From NCBI GenBank assembly GCA_904380375.1, contig CAJFID010000003.1, positions 62,001-126,000 on the forward strand: a stretch of DNA of 64,000 nucleotides. The letters are read 5' to 3'. This stretch comes from Avimonas intestinalis. GTDB taxonomy: Bacteria > Bacillota > Clostridia > Oscillospirales > Acutalibacteraceae. This document shows, piece after piece, positions 33,485 to 42,166 of the stretch. Both the position numbers and the translations under genes were made by a program. Each line of letters opens with the position of its first letter. Position 1 is the stretch's first letter. Under the pieces are notes generated by a model that had not been told where the DNA came from, searched no databases, and saw only the letters and a list, made by a program, of their open reading frames with translations.

Positions 33485-34066
33485 ATGAGCGGAATTTTCG
33501 GCAAAAAGCAGATACTGCTGGCGGTACTGGTCGTAGCGCTGGGGGTCGCGGTATATCTGAATTATTATTTTTCGGCCCAGAATCCCCCGGTCGCTGATGC
33601 CGGCGCTTCCACCAGTACGTCGGACAGCAAAAACCTGGGGGACGCGCAGTACGTCAACAACGGCTCCACCACCACGCCGCCTACCGGCGAGGACGGGACC
33701 GCGGCCACCGGTGACCCGGACGACTATTTCACCCAGGCCCGCCTGAACCGGGAAAACGCGCGGGATGAGGCGCTTGATATCCTCCGCGACCTGATGAACG
33801 ACGTCAAGGCGAGCGAGGAGACGCAGCAGCAGGCCCTCGGCGAAGCAGCGGCGATCGCCGAAGCGGTGGAGCAGGAGAGCAAGATTGAAAGCCTTATCAA
33901 AGCCAAGGGCTTTTCGGACTGCGTCGCCTATATCGCGGACGATGCGTGCAACGTCGTGGTGCGTTCGGACGGGATGACGCCCCAGGAGGCGCTGCAGATT
34001 ACCGAGATCGTGACCGCCCAGTCGAAGATTGTCGCGCAAAACGTGAAGATTGTCACGGTGAATTAA
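33485..34066 (+). CDS. spoIIIAH: Stage III sporulation protein AH
   Basis: A 193-residue bitopic protein. One helix (about residues 9-28), a Ser/Thr/Gly/Asp-rich linker, then the YscJ/FliF-like domain that binds SpoIIQ (DYFTQARLNRENARDEALD, KGFSDCVAYIADDACNVVV). Last gene of the operon; the asp23 promoter follows at once. Confidence 0.94.
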   Translation: MSGIFGKKQILLAVLVVALGVAVYLNYYFSAQNPPVADAGASTSTSDSKNLGDAQYVNNGSTTTPPTGEDGTAATGDPDDYFTQARLNRENARDEALDILRDLMNDVKASEETQQQALGEAAAIAEAVEQESKIESLIKAKGFSDCVAYIADDACNVVVRSDGMTPQEALQITEIVTAQSKIVAQNVKIVTVN

Positions 34067-34076
34067 GAAAAAATGG

Positions 34077-34104
34077 TTGCTCTCCAATCACTTTGTGGTA
34101 TAAT
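34077..34104 (+). promoter_or_regulatory. asp23 promoter
   Basis: TTGCTC (34077-34082), 16-base spacer, TATAAT (34099-34104) with TGG extension, immediately after the spoIIIAH stop. Confidence 0.7.
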
Positions 34105-34236
34105 AATCAGGAAGGCCGTCCATCGTAAGAAGGAAGCGGCCCGGTGCGGAAGCGTCGATTGTCCCGCGCAGGCCGGGCGTATGCAAAGACGGTGTGGGGC
34201 AGCAGGAACACTGCGTGAAAAAGGAGGTCCGTTTAT

Positions 34237-34605
34237 ATGGACGATAGGGAATACAGGCCGGCGGAAGGAAGCTGTATCATTTCGGAGGATGTCATCGCGT
34301 CAATCGCCAGCACCGCGGCCCTTGAAGTGCCCGGCGTCGCCGGGATGGCGCAGCGTCCGGCCGACCTGCGGGGCTTCATTGGCTCGGCGGCTTCAAAAGC
34401 GGTCCGGGTCCTTAACAACGAAAACGAAACCATTCTGGACGTTTATGTGAACCTGAAGCTCGGCGCGCGGATACCGGAGGTAGCCGGCGAGGTGCAGCAC
34501 AGCGTAAAGGTGGCCGTCCAGTCGATGACCGGCAAGCCGGTCAACAAAATCAACGTCCATGTCGCCGGCCTCGTCCTTGACGAACCGAAGGAAACCACCG
34601 TTTGA
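34237..34605 (+). CDS. Asp23/Gls24 family envelope stress protein
   Basis: A 122-residue protein of the Asp23 family (YqhY-like). It contains ISEDVIASIASTAALEVPGV at the start, VYVNLKLGARIPEVAGEVQ and INVHVAGL near the end. In Firmicutes the member next to nusB (yqhY) is linked to acetyl-CoA carboxylase control. It has its own promoter and a terminator, and AAAAAGGAGG before ATG. Confidence 0.92.
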   Translation: MDDREYRPAEGSCIISEDVIASIASTAALEVPGVAGMAQRPADLRGFIGSAASKAVRVLNNENETILDVYVNLKLGARIPEVAGEVQHSVKVAVQSMTGKPVNKINVHVAGLVLDEPKETTV

Positions 34606-34612
34606 TTACGCG

Positions 34613-34647
34613 GAACCCTCCGCAGCTATGTGGAGGGTTTCTTTCTA
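34613..34647 (+). terminator. Terminator of the asp23 gene
   Basis: GAACCCTCC pairs with GGAGGGTTTC around 10 bases, followed by TTTCT. Confidence 0.75.
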
Positions 34648-34779
34648 TTATCCTTGTCGGATTATAGGGAAACGGGTTAAAGAACGCGGTTCCTCCGGCG
34701 CGTACCTTGAAGCGGGAAAAGAAAGAAAAGACGGAAAAAGCCGCGCAGAGGCGGCGGGAGTGAAAGGGTGGTCATTGCC

Positions 34780-35241
34780 ATGACACGACGCGAAGCGCGC
34801 GACCTGGCGTTTGTCCTTCTGTTTGAAAAATCCTTCACCGGCGAGCCGGTGCGTGAAATTTTGCTGAACGCCGGGGAGGCGCGGGACGTGCAGGGCGACG
34901 CCTTCGCCCTGTCCCTCGCCGAAGGCGCCGAGGAACATATTGAGGAAATCGACCGGATGATTTCCGCCCACTCCCACCGCTGGGCAAAGGGGAGGATTTC
35001 GCGGGTGGCTCTGGCAGTCATGCGCCTGGCGGTCTATGAGATGCTGTATGCGGCGGATATCCCGGTGAGCGTTTCAATCAACGAAGCGGTGGAGCTTGCG
35101 AAAAAATACGGCGGGGATGAGGACAGCGCCTTTATTAACGGGGTGCTGGGCGGCATATCCCGCCAGCTGGCGGCGGACGGGGAATCGGCGGCCGGTACGG
35201 CGGCGCCGGATGCGGAAATGCCGGCGGGGGCTATGGAATGA
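34780..35241 (+). CDS. nusB: Transcription antitermination factor NusB
   Basis: A 153-residue helical RNA-binding protein of the rRNA antitermination complex. It begins MTRREARDLAFVLLF and has ISRVALAVMRLAVYEMLYA, SVSINEAVELAKKYGGDEDSAFINGVLG, the conserved C-terminal NusB block. A GTG at 34768 with GGAG seven bases upstream is an alternative start adding four residues. The last 25 residues are an Ala-rich tail. The next gene overlaps by four bases; nusB opens the large operon running to recN. Confidence 0.95.
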   Translation: MTRREARDLAFVLLFEKSFTGEPVREILLNAGEARDVQGDAFALSLAEGAEEHIEEIDRMISAHSHRWAKGRISRVALAVMRLAVYEMLYAADIPVSVSINEAVELAKKYGGDEDSAFINGVLGGISRQLAADGESAAGTAAPDAEMPAGAME

Positions 35242-36188
35242 AGACCTCATATCTGGGGATAGACACCAGCAATTACACCACGTCGACGGCGCTGTATTTC
35301 CCGGATCCCCCGGAGATCCGCCAGGAAAAGCGGCTCCTCCCGGTAAAACAGGGGGAGCTCGGCCTGCGCCAAAGCGACGCGGTGTTTCATCATACCCGCC
35401 AGCTGCCGGATTTGCTGGAAGAGCTTCTGCTGGCGTCGGACGGCCCGATCCGGTCGGTCGGCGTATCGGAGAAGCCCTGCGAGGCGGAGGGCTCGTATAT
35501 GCCCTGTTTCCTGGCAGGCCTTGGGACCGCCCGTTCTCTGGCGGCGGCGCTGCATGTCCCGCTGCGCCGCTTCACCCATCAGCAGGGCCACGTGGCGGCG
35601 GCCGCCTTCGGGGCCGGCTGCCTGGAACTGTTGAAGGCGGATTTCCTGGCTTTTCATGTTTCGGGCGGCACGACCGACGCGCTGCTGGTCCGCCCTGACG
35701 GTGAACAAGGGATCCGCTGTACGCTGGTTGCCTCCTCGCTTGACCTGAAGGCGGGGCAGCTGATTGACCGGGTGGGCAGGCTGCTGGGCCTGGCTTTTCC
35801 CGCCGGCCCCGCGCTTGAGGAGCTGGCGCGGACGGCTCCCCGGCCGAGGGCGAAGCCGCGCCCGGTCCTGCGAGGGGCGGACTGCTCCCTGTCCGGGGTG
35901 GAAAACCAATGCGCCCAAAAAAACCGGGAGGGAGTGCCGGCGGCGGAGATCGCCCGCTTCTGCCTGGAAAGCGTGCTGGCCGCCGTTGCAGGGATGACCG
36001 AGGCGCTGCAGCGGGAATATCCCGGCCTTCCGCTGCTTTATGCCGGCGGGGTGATGTCCAACGCCTTCCTGCGGCAGGAGCTGTCCGGCCGGTTTCAGGG
36101 GCGCTTTGCGCCGCCCGCTTTTTCGGCCGACAATGCGGCGGGGATCGCGCTTTTGGGCGCGCTGAAGGAAGGGGGGCTGGCGCTGTGA
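35238..36188 (+). CDS. TsaD/Gcp-like paralog (peptidase M22 family) of unknown role
   Basis: A 316-residue ASKHA-fold protein related to TsaD, the tRNA threonylcarbamoyl transferase. It keeps the metal site FTHQQGHVAAA (HxxxH) and the late motifs YAGGVMSNAFLR and SADNAAGIALLG with the metal-binding Asp, but the N-terminal region (YLGIDTSNYTTSTALY) and several loops differ from true TsaD, which is normally a separate gene with tsaB/tsaE. It is a standing member of the nusB-xseA interval in clostridia. Its stop overlaps the xseA GTG. Function unknown; possible substrates are tRNA or carbamoylated metabolites. Confidence 0.8.
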   Translation: MKTSYLGIDTSNYTTSTALYFPDPPEIRQEKRLLPVKQGELGLRQSDAVFHHTRQLPDLLEELLLASDGPIRSVGVSEKPCEAEGSYMPCFLAGLGTARSLAAALHVPLRRFTHQQGHVAAAAFGAGCLELLKADFLAFHVSGGTTDALLVRPDGEQGIRCTLVASSLDLKAGQLIDRVGRLLGLAFPAGPALEELARTAPRPRAKPRPVLRGADCSLSGVENQCAQKNREGVPAAEIARFCLESVLAAVAGMTEALQREYPGLPLLYAGGVMSNAFLRQELSGRFQGRFAPPAFSADNAAGIALLGALKEGGLAL

Positions 36189-37417
36189 CCGTGATTACCG
36201 TCAGCCAGCTCAACCGCTATGTAAAGTCGCTGCTTGAGGGGGACAAAAACCTCGCCAGCGTCTACATCAGCGGCGAGATCTCGAATTTCACCAACCATTA
36301 TAAATCCGGGCATCTTTACCTGTCCCTCAAGGACGAGGGGGCGCTGGTCCGGGCGGTGATGTTCCGCGCCTATGCCTCCAAGCTGCCGTTCCGCCCCGAA
36401 AACGGGATGAAGGTGATCGTCAAGGCCCGTGTATCCCTGTATGAAAAGGACGGCTCGTTTCAAATCTATGTGGAGGAGATGCAGCCGGACGGGGTCGGCG
36501 CGCTTCAGGTGGCGTATGAGCAGCTGAAAAAGCGCCTGGCGGAAGAGGGCTTGTTTGACGAACGCCGGAAAAAGCCGCTGCCTCCGTATCCCGGGCAAAT
36601 TGGGGTCATTACCTCGCCGACCGGGGCGGCCGTGAGGGACATCCTCAATGTGCTCGGCCGGCGCTATCCGCTGGCGCGCATCGTTTTTGCGCCGGTGCTG
36701 GTGCAGGGGGAAGGCGCGCCGCCGCAGCTCATCAAGGCCCTGCAGTTTTTCAATGAAGTCAACGCGGCGGATGTGATTATTATCGGGCGGGGCGGCGGCT
36801 CTATTGAGGAGCTGTGGGCCTTCAACGACGAGGGGGTTGCCCGGGCGGTGGCGGCTTCCCGCATCCCGGTGATCTCCGCCGTCGGGCACGAAACGGACTT
36901 TACCATCTGCGATTTTGCGGCGGATCTCCGCGCGCCCACCCCGTCGGCGGCGGCGGAACTGGCGGTTCCCGATCAGTTGCAGCTGCTGTCCCGGCTGGAG
37001 CAGACCAAGGTGCGGATCCGGCAGGGGGCGCGGGCGTCTGTTGACCGGGCGGCCCATCGGCTGGCCGTTGTCCGTTCGCGCCGCTGCCTGTCCACCCCTC
37101 TTTTCGCGGTGGAGGAGCAGGGGATGCGGCTGGATTACCTGACCCGTGCTTTTGTCCATGCGGCGCAAAACAGCCTAGCGGAATCGGGCCGCCGGCTTGC
37201 CGCCGCCGGCGGGAAGCTGGATGCCCTCAGCCCTCTCAAGGTGCTGTCCCGCGGCTATTCCATCCCCTATTCGGGGGAAAAGATGGTGAAAAGCACACAG
37301 GACGTTTCCCCCGGCGACCCGCTGACGGTGCGGGTAAGCGACGGGACGATCGCCTGCACCGTGGACAGCGTCTCCAAGCGGGCCGCTAAGACGGCCCAAA
37401 AGGGCGAAAAAGAATAA
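36185..37417 (+). CDS. xseA: Exodeoxyribonuclease VII large subunit
   Basis: A 410-residue nuclease subunit. The N-terminal OB-fold (VYISGEISNFTNHYKSGHLYL) binds single-stranded DNA; the catalytic core has IGVITSPTGAAVRDIL, IIGRGGGSIEELW and ISAVGHETDFTICDFAADLRAPTPSAAAE. The C-terminal half is coiled coil that binds XseB. GTG start at 36185 with GGAAGGGGGG eight bases before it, overlapping the previous stop. Confidence 0.96.
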   Translation: MTVITVSQLNRYVKSLLEGDKNLASVYISGEISNFTNHYKSGHLYLSLKDEGALVRAVMFRAYASKLPFRPENGMKVIVKARVSLYEKDGSFQIYVEEMQPDGVGALQVAYEQLKKRLAEEGLFDERRKKPLPPYPGQIGVITSPTGAAVRDILNVLGRRYPLARIVFAPVLVQGEGAPPQLIKALQFFNEVNAADVIIIGRGGGSIEELWAFNDEGVARAVAASRIPVISAVGHETDFTICDFAADLRAPTPSAAAELAVPDQLQLLSRLEQTKVRIRQGARASVDRAAHRLAVVRSRRCLSTPLFAVEEQGMRLDYLTRAFVHAAQNSLAESGRRLAAAGGKLDALSPLKVLSRGYSIPYSGEKMVKSTQDVSPGDPLTVRVSDGTIACTVDSVSKRAAKTAQKGEKE

Positions 37418-37445
37418 TCCGGGGTTCGTTGATGTAAGACGGATC

Positions 37446-37477
37446 GGGAGAGGAGCCTTTGACAGACGGCTCCTCCC
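37446..37477 (+). other. Hairpin in the xseA-xseB gap
   Basis: GGGAG-GGAGCC pairs with GGCTCC-TCCC. No T-run follows, so I read it as a processing or weak attenuation element inside the operon. Confidence 0.4.
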
Positions 37478-37519
37478 TTACGAATAGGGACGAATGGAAT
37501 AACAGGGAAGGGGAAAACC

Positions 37520-37801
37520 ATGGCGGAAGAATGGACCTTTGAAAGGGCGATGACCCGGCTGGAACAAATTGTGGCCGCCCTTGAGAGCGGGAAGTGCACC
37601 TTGGACGAATCGCTGAAGCTTTTTGAAGAGGGCACCAAGCTGACCGCCTATTGCACCAAGGCGCTCAAGACGGCGGAGCAGAAAATTATCAAGCTTACAG
37701 CCGCCGATGTGGCGGCGGCCAAGCAGGCGGCCGGCGGGGCGGAGGCGGAGAGCGCGTCTCCCGTCTCTGAAGAGACGTCCCCCGAGAGCCTGCCGGGATA
37801 G
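37520..37801 (+). CDS. xseB: Exodeoxyribonuclease VII small subunit
   Basis: A 93-residue helical subunit. The core (residues 5-70) carries FERAMTRLEQIVAALESG and LFEEGTKLTAYCTKAL, the usual XseB sequence; the remaining 20 residues are an Ala/Glu/Ser tail. Several copies wrap the XseA coiled coil. Confidence 0.95.
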   Translation: MAEEWTFERAMTRLEQIVAALESGKCTLDESLKLFEEGTKLTAYCTKALKTAEQKIIKLTAADVAAAKQAAGGAEAESASPVSEETSPESLPG

Positions 37802-37895
37802 GGCGTCCTGCCGCCCGGGACGCCGGCATAGACTCGGCGGCGGAAGACCATAAGGCCGCCGGCGGGACAAGGATACGAAAGCGGAGGAAAGAACC

Positions 37896-38795
37896 ATGGC
37901 TGGACTGTATGACGAGGTATTGGACCGCCACCGGCAGAAGGTGGAGCAGGCGCTCCCCTCCTATCTGCCGGACGGGGAGGCGTCGCTCCAGAAAACCGTG
38001 TACCAAGCGATGCGCTATGCCTGCACCGATGGGGGGAAACGCCTGCGGCCGGTGCTGGTCATGGAATTCTGCCGGCTATGCGGCGGCTTGCCGGATAAAG
38101 CGCTCCCCTTCGCCTGTGCAATCGAAATGATTCATTCCTATTCTTTGGTTCATGACGACCTGCCCTGTATGGATAACAGCCCGCTCCGGCGGGGCAAGCC
38201 TTCTGTCCATGCCGCCTATGGGGAGGACATGGCCCTGCTGGCCGGCGACGGGCTGCTTACCCGCGCGTTTGAGGTGATGCTCGCGGAGGAAAATCGGCAA
38301 GGGCTCCCGCCGGAAAGGGCGCTGTGCGCGGCCTCTGCGCTGGCGGAGGCGGCTGGGGCCGGGGGGATGGTCGGCGGCCAGGTAATCGACCTGCAAAGCG
38401 AGGGCAAGACCATCGATTTGGCCACGCTGGAGCAGCTTCAGCGCGGGAAAACGGCGGCTCTGATTACCGCCGCGTGCGAAATAGGCTGCCATATCGGCGG
38501 CGGATCGGCCAAAGAGCTGGAGGCCGCCCGCCGCTTCGGGCAGGAGCTCGGCCTCTGTTTCCAGATTATTGACGACATCCTGGATGTCACGGCAACACCC
38601 GAAGAGCTGGGTAAGCCGGTCGGCGGGGACCGCGAGAATCAAAAAGTGACGTATGTGTCCCTCCTCGGGCTTGAGGAGGCTGCCCGGCTGGCGGCGGAAC
38701 GGACGGAACGCGCGGCGGAGGCTTTGGCGCCCTTCGGAAAAGAAGCGCGGCCGTTGCGCGCCCTGGCCTTTGCCCTGCTGGACCGCACCCACTGA
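37896..38795 (+). CDS. ispA: Farnesyl diphosphate synthase (polyprenyl synthetase)
   Basis: A 299-residue trans-isoprenyl synthase. FARM motif DDLPCMDN and SARM motif QIIDDILD bind the magnesium-pyrophosphate; GGKRLRP and KTAALI are further family marks. The Ser/Tyr at positions -4/-5 before FARM (SYSLVHDDLP) fit a C15 product. It precedes dxs, joining early and late steps of the MEP isoprenoid path in one operon. Confidence 0.94.
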   Translation: MAGLYDEVLDRHRQKVEQALPSYLPDGEASLQKTVYQAMRYACTDGGKRLRPVLVMEFCRLCGGLPDKALPFACAIEMIHSYSLVHDDLPCMDNSPLRRGKPSVHAAYGEDMALLAGDGLLTRAFEVMLAEENRQGLPPERALCAASALAEAAGAGGMVGGQVIDLQSEGKTIDLATLEQLQRGKTAALITAACEIGCHIGGGSAKELEAARRFGQELGLCFQIIDDILDVTATPEELGKPVGGDRENQKVTYVSLLGLEEAARLAAERTERAAEALAPFGKEARPLRALAFALLDRTH

Positions 38796-38910
38796 GCGCC
38801 GTTTCGCTGACCTGACGGCTTCTGTTCAGCGAAGGGAAAGGGGTAAGGGGGTCCGCCGCGGTGAAAAGGGCGCGTAGGATCGGTATCTTCAGCGGAAAGG
38901 CTGGAAAACA

Positions 38911-39390
38911 ATGGATATGCTAATTGGATTCTTTCAGAATAAGGCGTTGTTTGCCGCGGCGCTCGGCTGGTTCTGCGCGCAGGTGGCAAAGGCCCTGCTT
39001 ACGCTGATTTTTACGCGTAAGTTTAAGGCGGAGCGGCTGTGGGGAGCCGGCGGGATGCCGAGCGCACATTCCGCGATGGTCTGCGCGCTCACCGTATCGA
39101 TCGCCCGGTTTGACGGGATCCATACAGCGGCGTTTGCCCTGTCCGTAATGTTCGCCTTTGTCACGATGTACGACGCGATGGGCGTCCGGCGGGAAACGGG
39201 CCTGCACGCGAAGCTGCTGAATAAGTACTTAAACCAGATTGAGCAGCAGAACGCGGATAAAGACGGGGACGGCGTCCCAGACGAAGAGGTGGACGAGATC
39301 GAGCTCAAGGAGTTTATCGGCCATACGCCGCTTGAGGTACTCGGCGGCGCGCTGCTGGGGATCCTGGTCGGCATCCTGGTCCCCGCATGA
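38911..39390 (+). CDS. Divergent PAP2 family membrane protein (YuiD/DUF212) with a Ca-loop-like insert
   Basis: A 159-residue membrane protein with four helices. GGMPSAHSAMVCAL (about 47-60) is the PAP2-type phosphatase motif retained in the DUF212 family; MYDAMGVRRETGLHAKLLN and GHTPLEVLGGALLG are family hallmarks. Between the third and fourth helices is DKDGDGVPDEEVDE (about 116-129), a D-x-D-x-D-G loop like EF-hand or thrombospondin type-3 calcium sites, which I do not expect in this family. It sits between ispA and dxs, which suggests a role with polyprenyl phosphates. Confidence 0.85.
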   Translation: MDMLIGFFQNKALFAAALGWFCAQVAKALLTLIFTRKFKAERLWGAGGMPSAHSAMVCALTVSIARFDGIHTAAFALSVMFAFVTMYDAMGVRRETGLHAKLLNKYLNQIEQQNADKDGDGVPDEEVDEIELKEFIGHTPLEVLGGALLGILVGILVPA

Positions 39391-39426
39391 TGTGGCGCAA
39401 TCCTCTGTAAAGCGAGGCTTTTCCAT

Positions 39427-41322
39427 ATGTCGGATTCTATAGCGGATACCCTGTCCAATACAAAAATATTAAAATATGTCCATTCCCCGGAGGATATCAA
39501 GCATCTGTCGCTGTCGGAGCTCCAGGCGCTCTGCCGGGAGCTGCGCGAGGTGCTGGTGGATACCGTTTCCCACACCGGCGGCCATCTGTCGTCCAATCTC
39601 GGGATTGTTGAGGTAACGGTGGCAATGCACCGGGAATTTTCTACGCCAACGGACCAGTTTGTCTGGGATGTGGGGCATCAGTGCTATGTCCATAAGCTTC
39701 TGACCGGCCGGGCTGGGCGGTTTGATACGCTGCGCAAGGAGGGCGGCCTCTCCGGCTTTCCCAACCCCAAGGAAAGTGAGCACGACGCCTTTATCGTCGG
39801 GCATTCCAGCACCTCCATCTCCGCCGCCAACGGGATGGCGAAAGCAAAATCCATGCTGGGGGAGGACGGGTATGTTGTAGCGGTGATCGGGGACGGCGCG
39901 TTGACCGGCGGTTTGGCTTACGAGGGGCTGAGCAATGCCGGACGCAGCAAGGACCGCCTGATCGTCGTGCTCAACGACAACGGGATGTCGATTAGCCAGA
40001 ACGTCGGCTTTGTCGCCCGCCATCTGGCCGCGCTACGGGCCCGTCCGCATTATGTGCGTTTCAAGGCGAAGGTAAGCAGCGCGGTGGCCAGCATCCCATA
40101 TATCGGCACGCCCCTGCGCAATAAGCTGCTGCATTGGAAGACGGAACTCAAGAAGATGCTCTATTCCCGCAGCAGCTTTTTTGAGGAAATGGGTTTCAAT
40201 TATATCGGGCCGCTTGACGGGCATGACCTTGACGAGCTGATCAAAGGGTTCCAAGCGGCCAAAAAGCTGGACCGGCCGGTGCTGATGCATGTCGCCACCG
40301 TGAAGGGCAAGGGGTATCCCTTTGCAGAGGAAAACCCCGATATTTACCACGGCGTGTCCGGTTTTGACGCCAAAACCGGCTGCACCCCCGCTTCGGCTGA
40401 AAGCTTCTCAACCGTATTTGGCAGAGAGCTGTGCGCTTTGGCGGAAGAAGACCGCCGGATCTGCGCCATTACCGCGGCGATGAAGGACGGGACGGGCCTG
40501 ATGGGCTTTTCCCAGCAGTTCCCCAAGCGCTGCTTTGATGTGGGGATTGCCGAGGAGCATGCGGTGACGTTTGCCGCCGGTTTGGCGCACGACGGCGCGC
40601 TGCCGGTGTTCGCTGTCTATTCCACCTTCCTACAGCGCAGCTACGACCAGATCCTGAACGACGCCGCCATCGGCAGGGAGCACATCGTCCTGGCGATTGA
40701 CCGCGCCGGCATTGTGGGGGACGACGGGGAAACCCACCAGGGGATTTTTGACGTGGCTTTTTTGAATACGATCCCAGGGGTGACCGTGTATTCCCCTTCC
40801 TGCTTTGAGGAGCTTCGGATTAATATCAAGCAGGCCCTTTATGACGAAGAAGGGATTACCGCCGTCCGCTATCCAAGGGGAGGGGAATTGCCGGGGATGG
40901 AGGGCTACCATCCCGATTACCGGCCGTATACCCTGTGGGAAGAACCGGGGGCCGATACCCTGCTGATCACGTATGGACGCCTTTTTGCCACGGTGAGGCA
41001 GGCGGCCCGGCAATTAAACGAGGCGGCAAAGCCGGTATCCGTTTTGAAGCTGACAAGGATCCAGCCTCTTGATCCGGAATGTATCCGCGTTGCCCTGCGG
41101 TACCGGCGGGTGATTTTTTTTGAGGAGGGGATCCGGAGCGGCGGCGTTTGCGAGCATTTCGGCGCCAAGCTGATGGACGCCTGCTACCGCGGCCTTTACC
41201 AGAGCGTGGCGATTGACACCTTCGTCCCCGTCTGTAAGCCGGAACGGGGCCTTGCGGCAAACGGGCTGGACCTGGATGGGATCCTTTCCGTGGTGCAAAG
41301 GAGGATGGGCGATGCCGGCTGA
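39427..41322 (+). CDS. dxs: 1-deoxy-D-xylulose-5-phosphate synthase
   Basis: A 631-residue thiamine-diphosphate enzyme that condenses pyruvate and glyceraldehyde 3-phosphate, the entry step of the MEP isoprenoid path. Motifs: SHTGGHLSSNLG near the N-terminus, ThDP/Mg motif GDGALTGGLAYEGLSNAG ending LNDNGMSIS, DVGIAEEHAVTFAAG with the catalytic Glu, and the transketolase C-terminal domain. Length is normal. tlyA overlaps its last 11 bases. Confidence 0.97.
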   Translation: MSDSIADTLSNTKILKYVHSPEDIKHLSLSELQALCRELREVLVDTVSHTGGHLSSNLGIVEVTVAMHREFSTPTDQFVWDVGHQCYVHKLLTGRAGRFDTLRKEGGLSGFPNPKESEHDAFIVGHSSTSISAANGMAKAKSMLGEDGYVVAVIGDGALTGGLAYEGLSNAGRSKDRLIVVLNDNGMSISQNVGFVARHLAALRARPHYVRFKAKVSSAVASIPYIGTPLRNKLLHWKTELKKMLYSRSSFFEEMGFNYIGPLDGHDLDELIKGFQAAKKLDRPVLMHVATVKGKGYPFAEENPDIYHGVSGFDAKTGCTPASAESFSTVFGRELCALAEEDRRICAITAAMKDGTGLMGFSQQFPKRCFDVGIAEEHAVTFAAGLAHDGALPVFAVYSTFLQRSYDQILNDAAIGREHIVLAIDRAGIVGDDGETHQGIFDVAFLNTIPGVTVYSPSCFEELRINIKQALYDEEGITAVRYPRGGELPGMEGYHPDYRPYTLWEEPGADTLLITYGRLFATVRQAARQLNEAAKPVSVLKLTRIQPLDPECIRVALRYRRVIFFEEGIRSGGVCEHFGAKLMDACYRGLYQSVAIDTFVPVCKPERGLAANGLDLDGILSVVQRRMGDAG

Positions 41323-42163
41323 ACGGGAGGGGCAGACCCGCTTGGATATCGCGATGGTCCGCCGCGGCCTGGAATCGAGCCGGGAGCGCGCGAAGGCGCG
41401 GATCCTGGCCGGCGACGTGCTGGTGAACGGTAAGGTGCAGAGCCGCCCCTCTTTTCTTACGGGCGAGGACGCGGAGATCGTTTGCCGGGGAGAGGGGCTT
41501 GCTTATGTCGGCCGGGGCGGCTGCAAGCTGGAAAAAGCGGTGGACGGGCGTTTTGACCTCCGCGGCGCGGCGGCGCTTGACGTTGGCGCCTCCACCGGCG
41601 GCTTTACCGACTGCCTGCTGAGAAACGGGGCCGCCCGTGTTTACGCCGTTGATGTGGGGCATGGGCAGCTGCATCCCTCCCTGCTGTCGGATCCCCGGGT
41701 AGTCAATCTTGAGGGGACGGACATCCGCGACGGGGAGGCGCTGAGCCGGACGGTGCCGCTTGGCGGCATAGACTTTTGTGCGGTTGACGTCTCCTTTATC
41801 TCGTTGACAAAGGTCCTGCCCTGCGTCCTGCCCTTCCTGAAACAAGGCGCTGTGCTGGTCTGCCTGATCAAGCCGCAGTTTGAAGCGGGGCGTTCCGCGG
41901 TGGGCAAGCGGGGCGTGGTCCGTGACGCGCAGGTGCACCGTCGGGTACTGGAATCGCTGTGCGCTTTCTTTGCCGGCTTAGGTCTGACGGCGGTGAAGCT
42001 GGAGCATTCGCCGATCGCCGGAGGAGACGGCAATATTGAATTTTTGACGACGCTGCGGTATGATAAAGGAAGCGGCAGCCGCGGCGCTCCGGCTGCATCG
42101 GGAATAAGCGCCGCCTGTATTGCCGACGTGGTGGCGGCCGCTCATAGAGAGCTGAAAGGATGA
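41312..42163 (+). CDS. tlyA: TlyA family rRNA methyltransferase / hemolysin-like protein
   Basis: A 283-residue protein: S4 RNA-binding domain (residues 8-70, RLDIAMVRRGLESSRERAK and VNGKVQSRPSF) followed by an FtsJ-type 2'-O-methyltransferase domain (LDVGASTGGFTDCLL motif I, LIKPQFEAGR motif with catalytic Lys). Family members methylate 16S/23S rRNA ribose. Start ATG 41312 with AAAGGAGG seven bases upstream, inside the end of dxs. Confidence 0.94.
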   Translation: MPAEREGQTRLDIAMVRRGLESSRERAKARILAGDVLVNGKVQSRPSFLTGEDAEIVCRGEGLAYVGRGGCKLEKAVDGRFDLRGAAALDVGASTGGFTDCLLRNGAARVYAVDVGHGQLHPSLLSDPRVVNLEGTDIRDGEALSRTVPLGGIDFCAVDVSFISLTKVLPCVLPFLKQGAVLVCLIKPQFEAGRSAVGKRGVVRDAQVHRRVLESLCAFFAGLGLTAVKLEHSPIAGGDGNIEFLTTLRYDKGSGSRGAPAASGISAACIADVVAAAHRELKG

Positions 42164-42166
42164 AAC

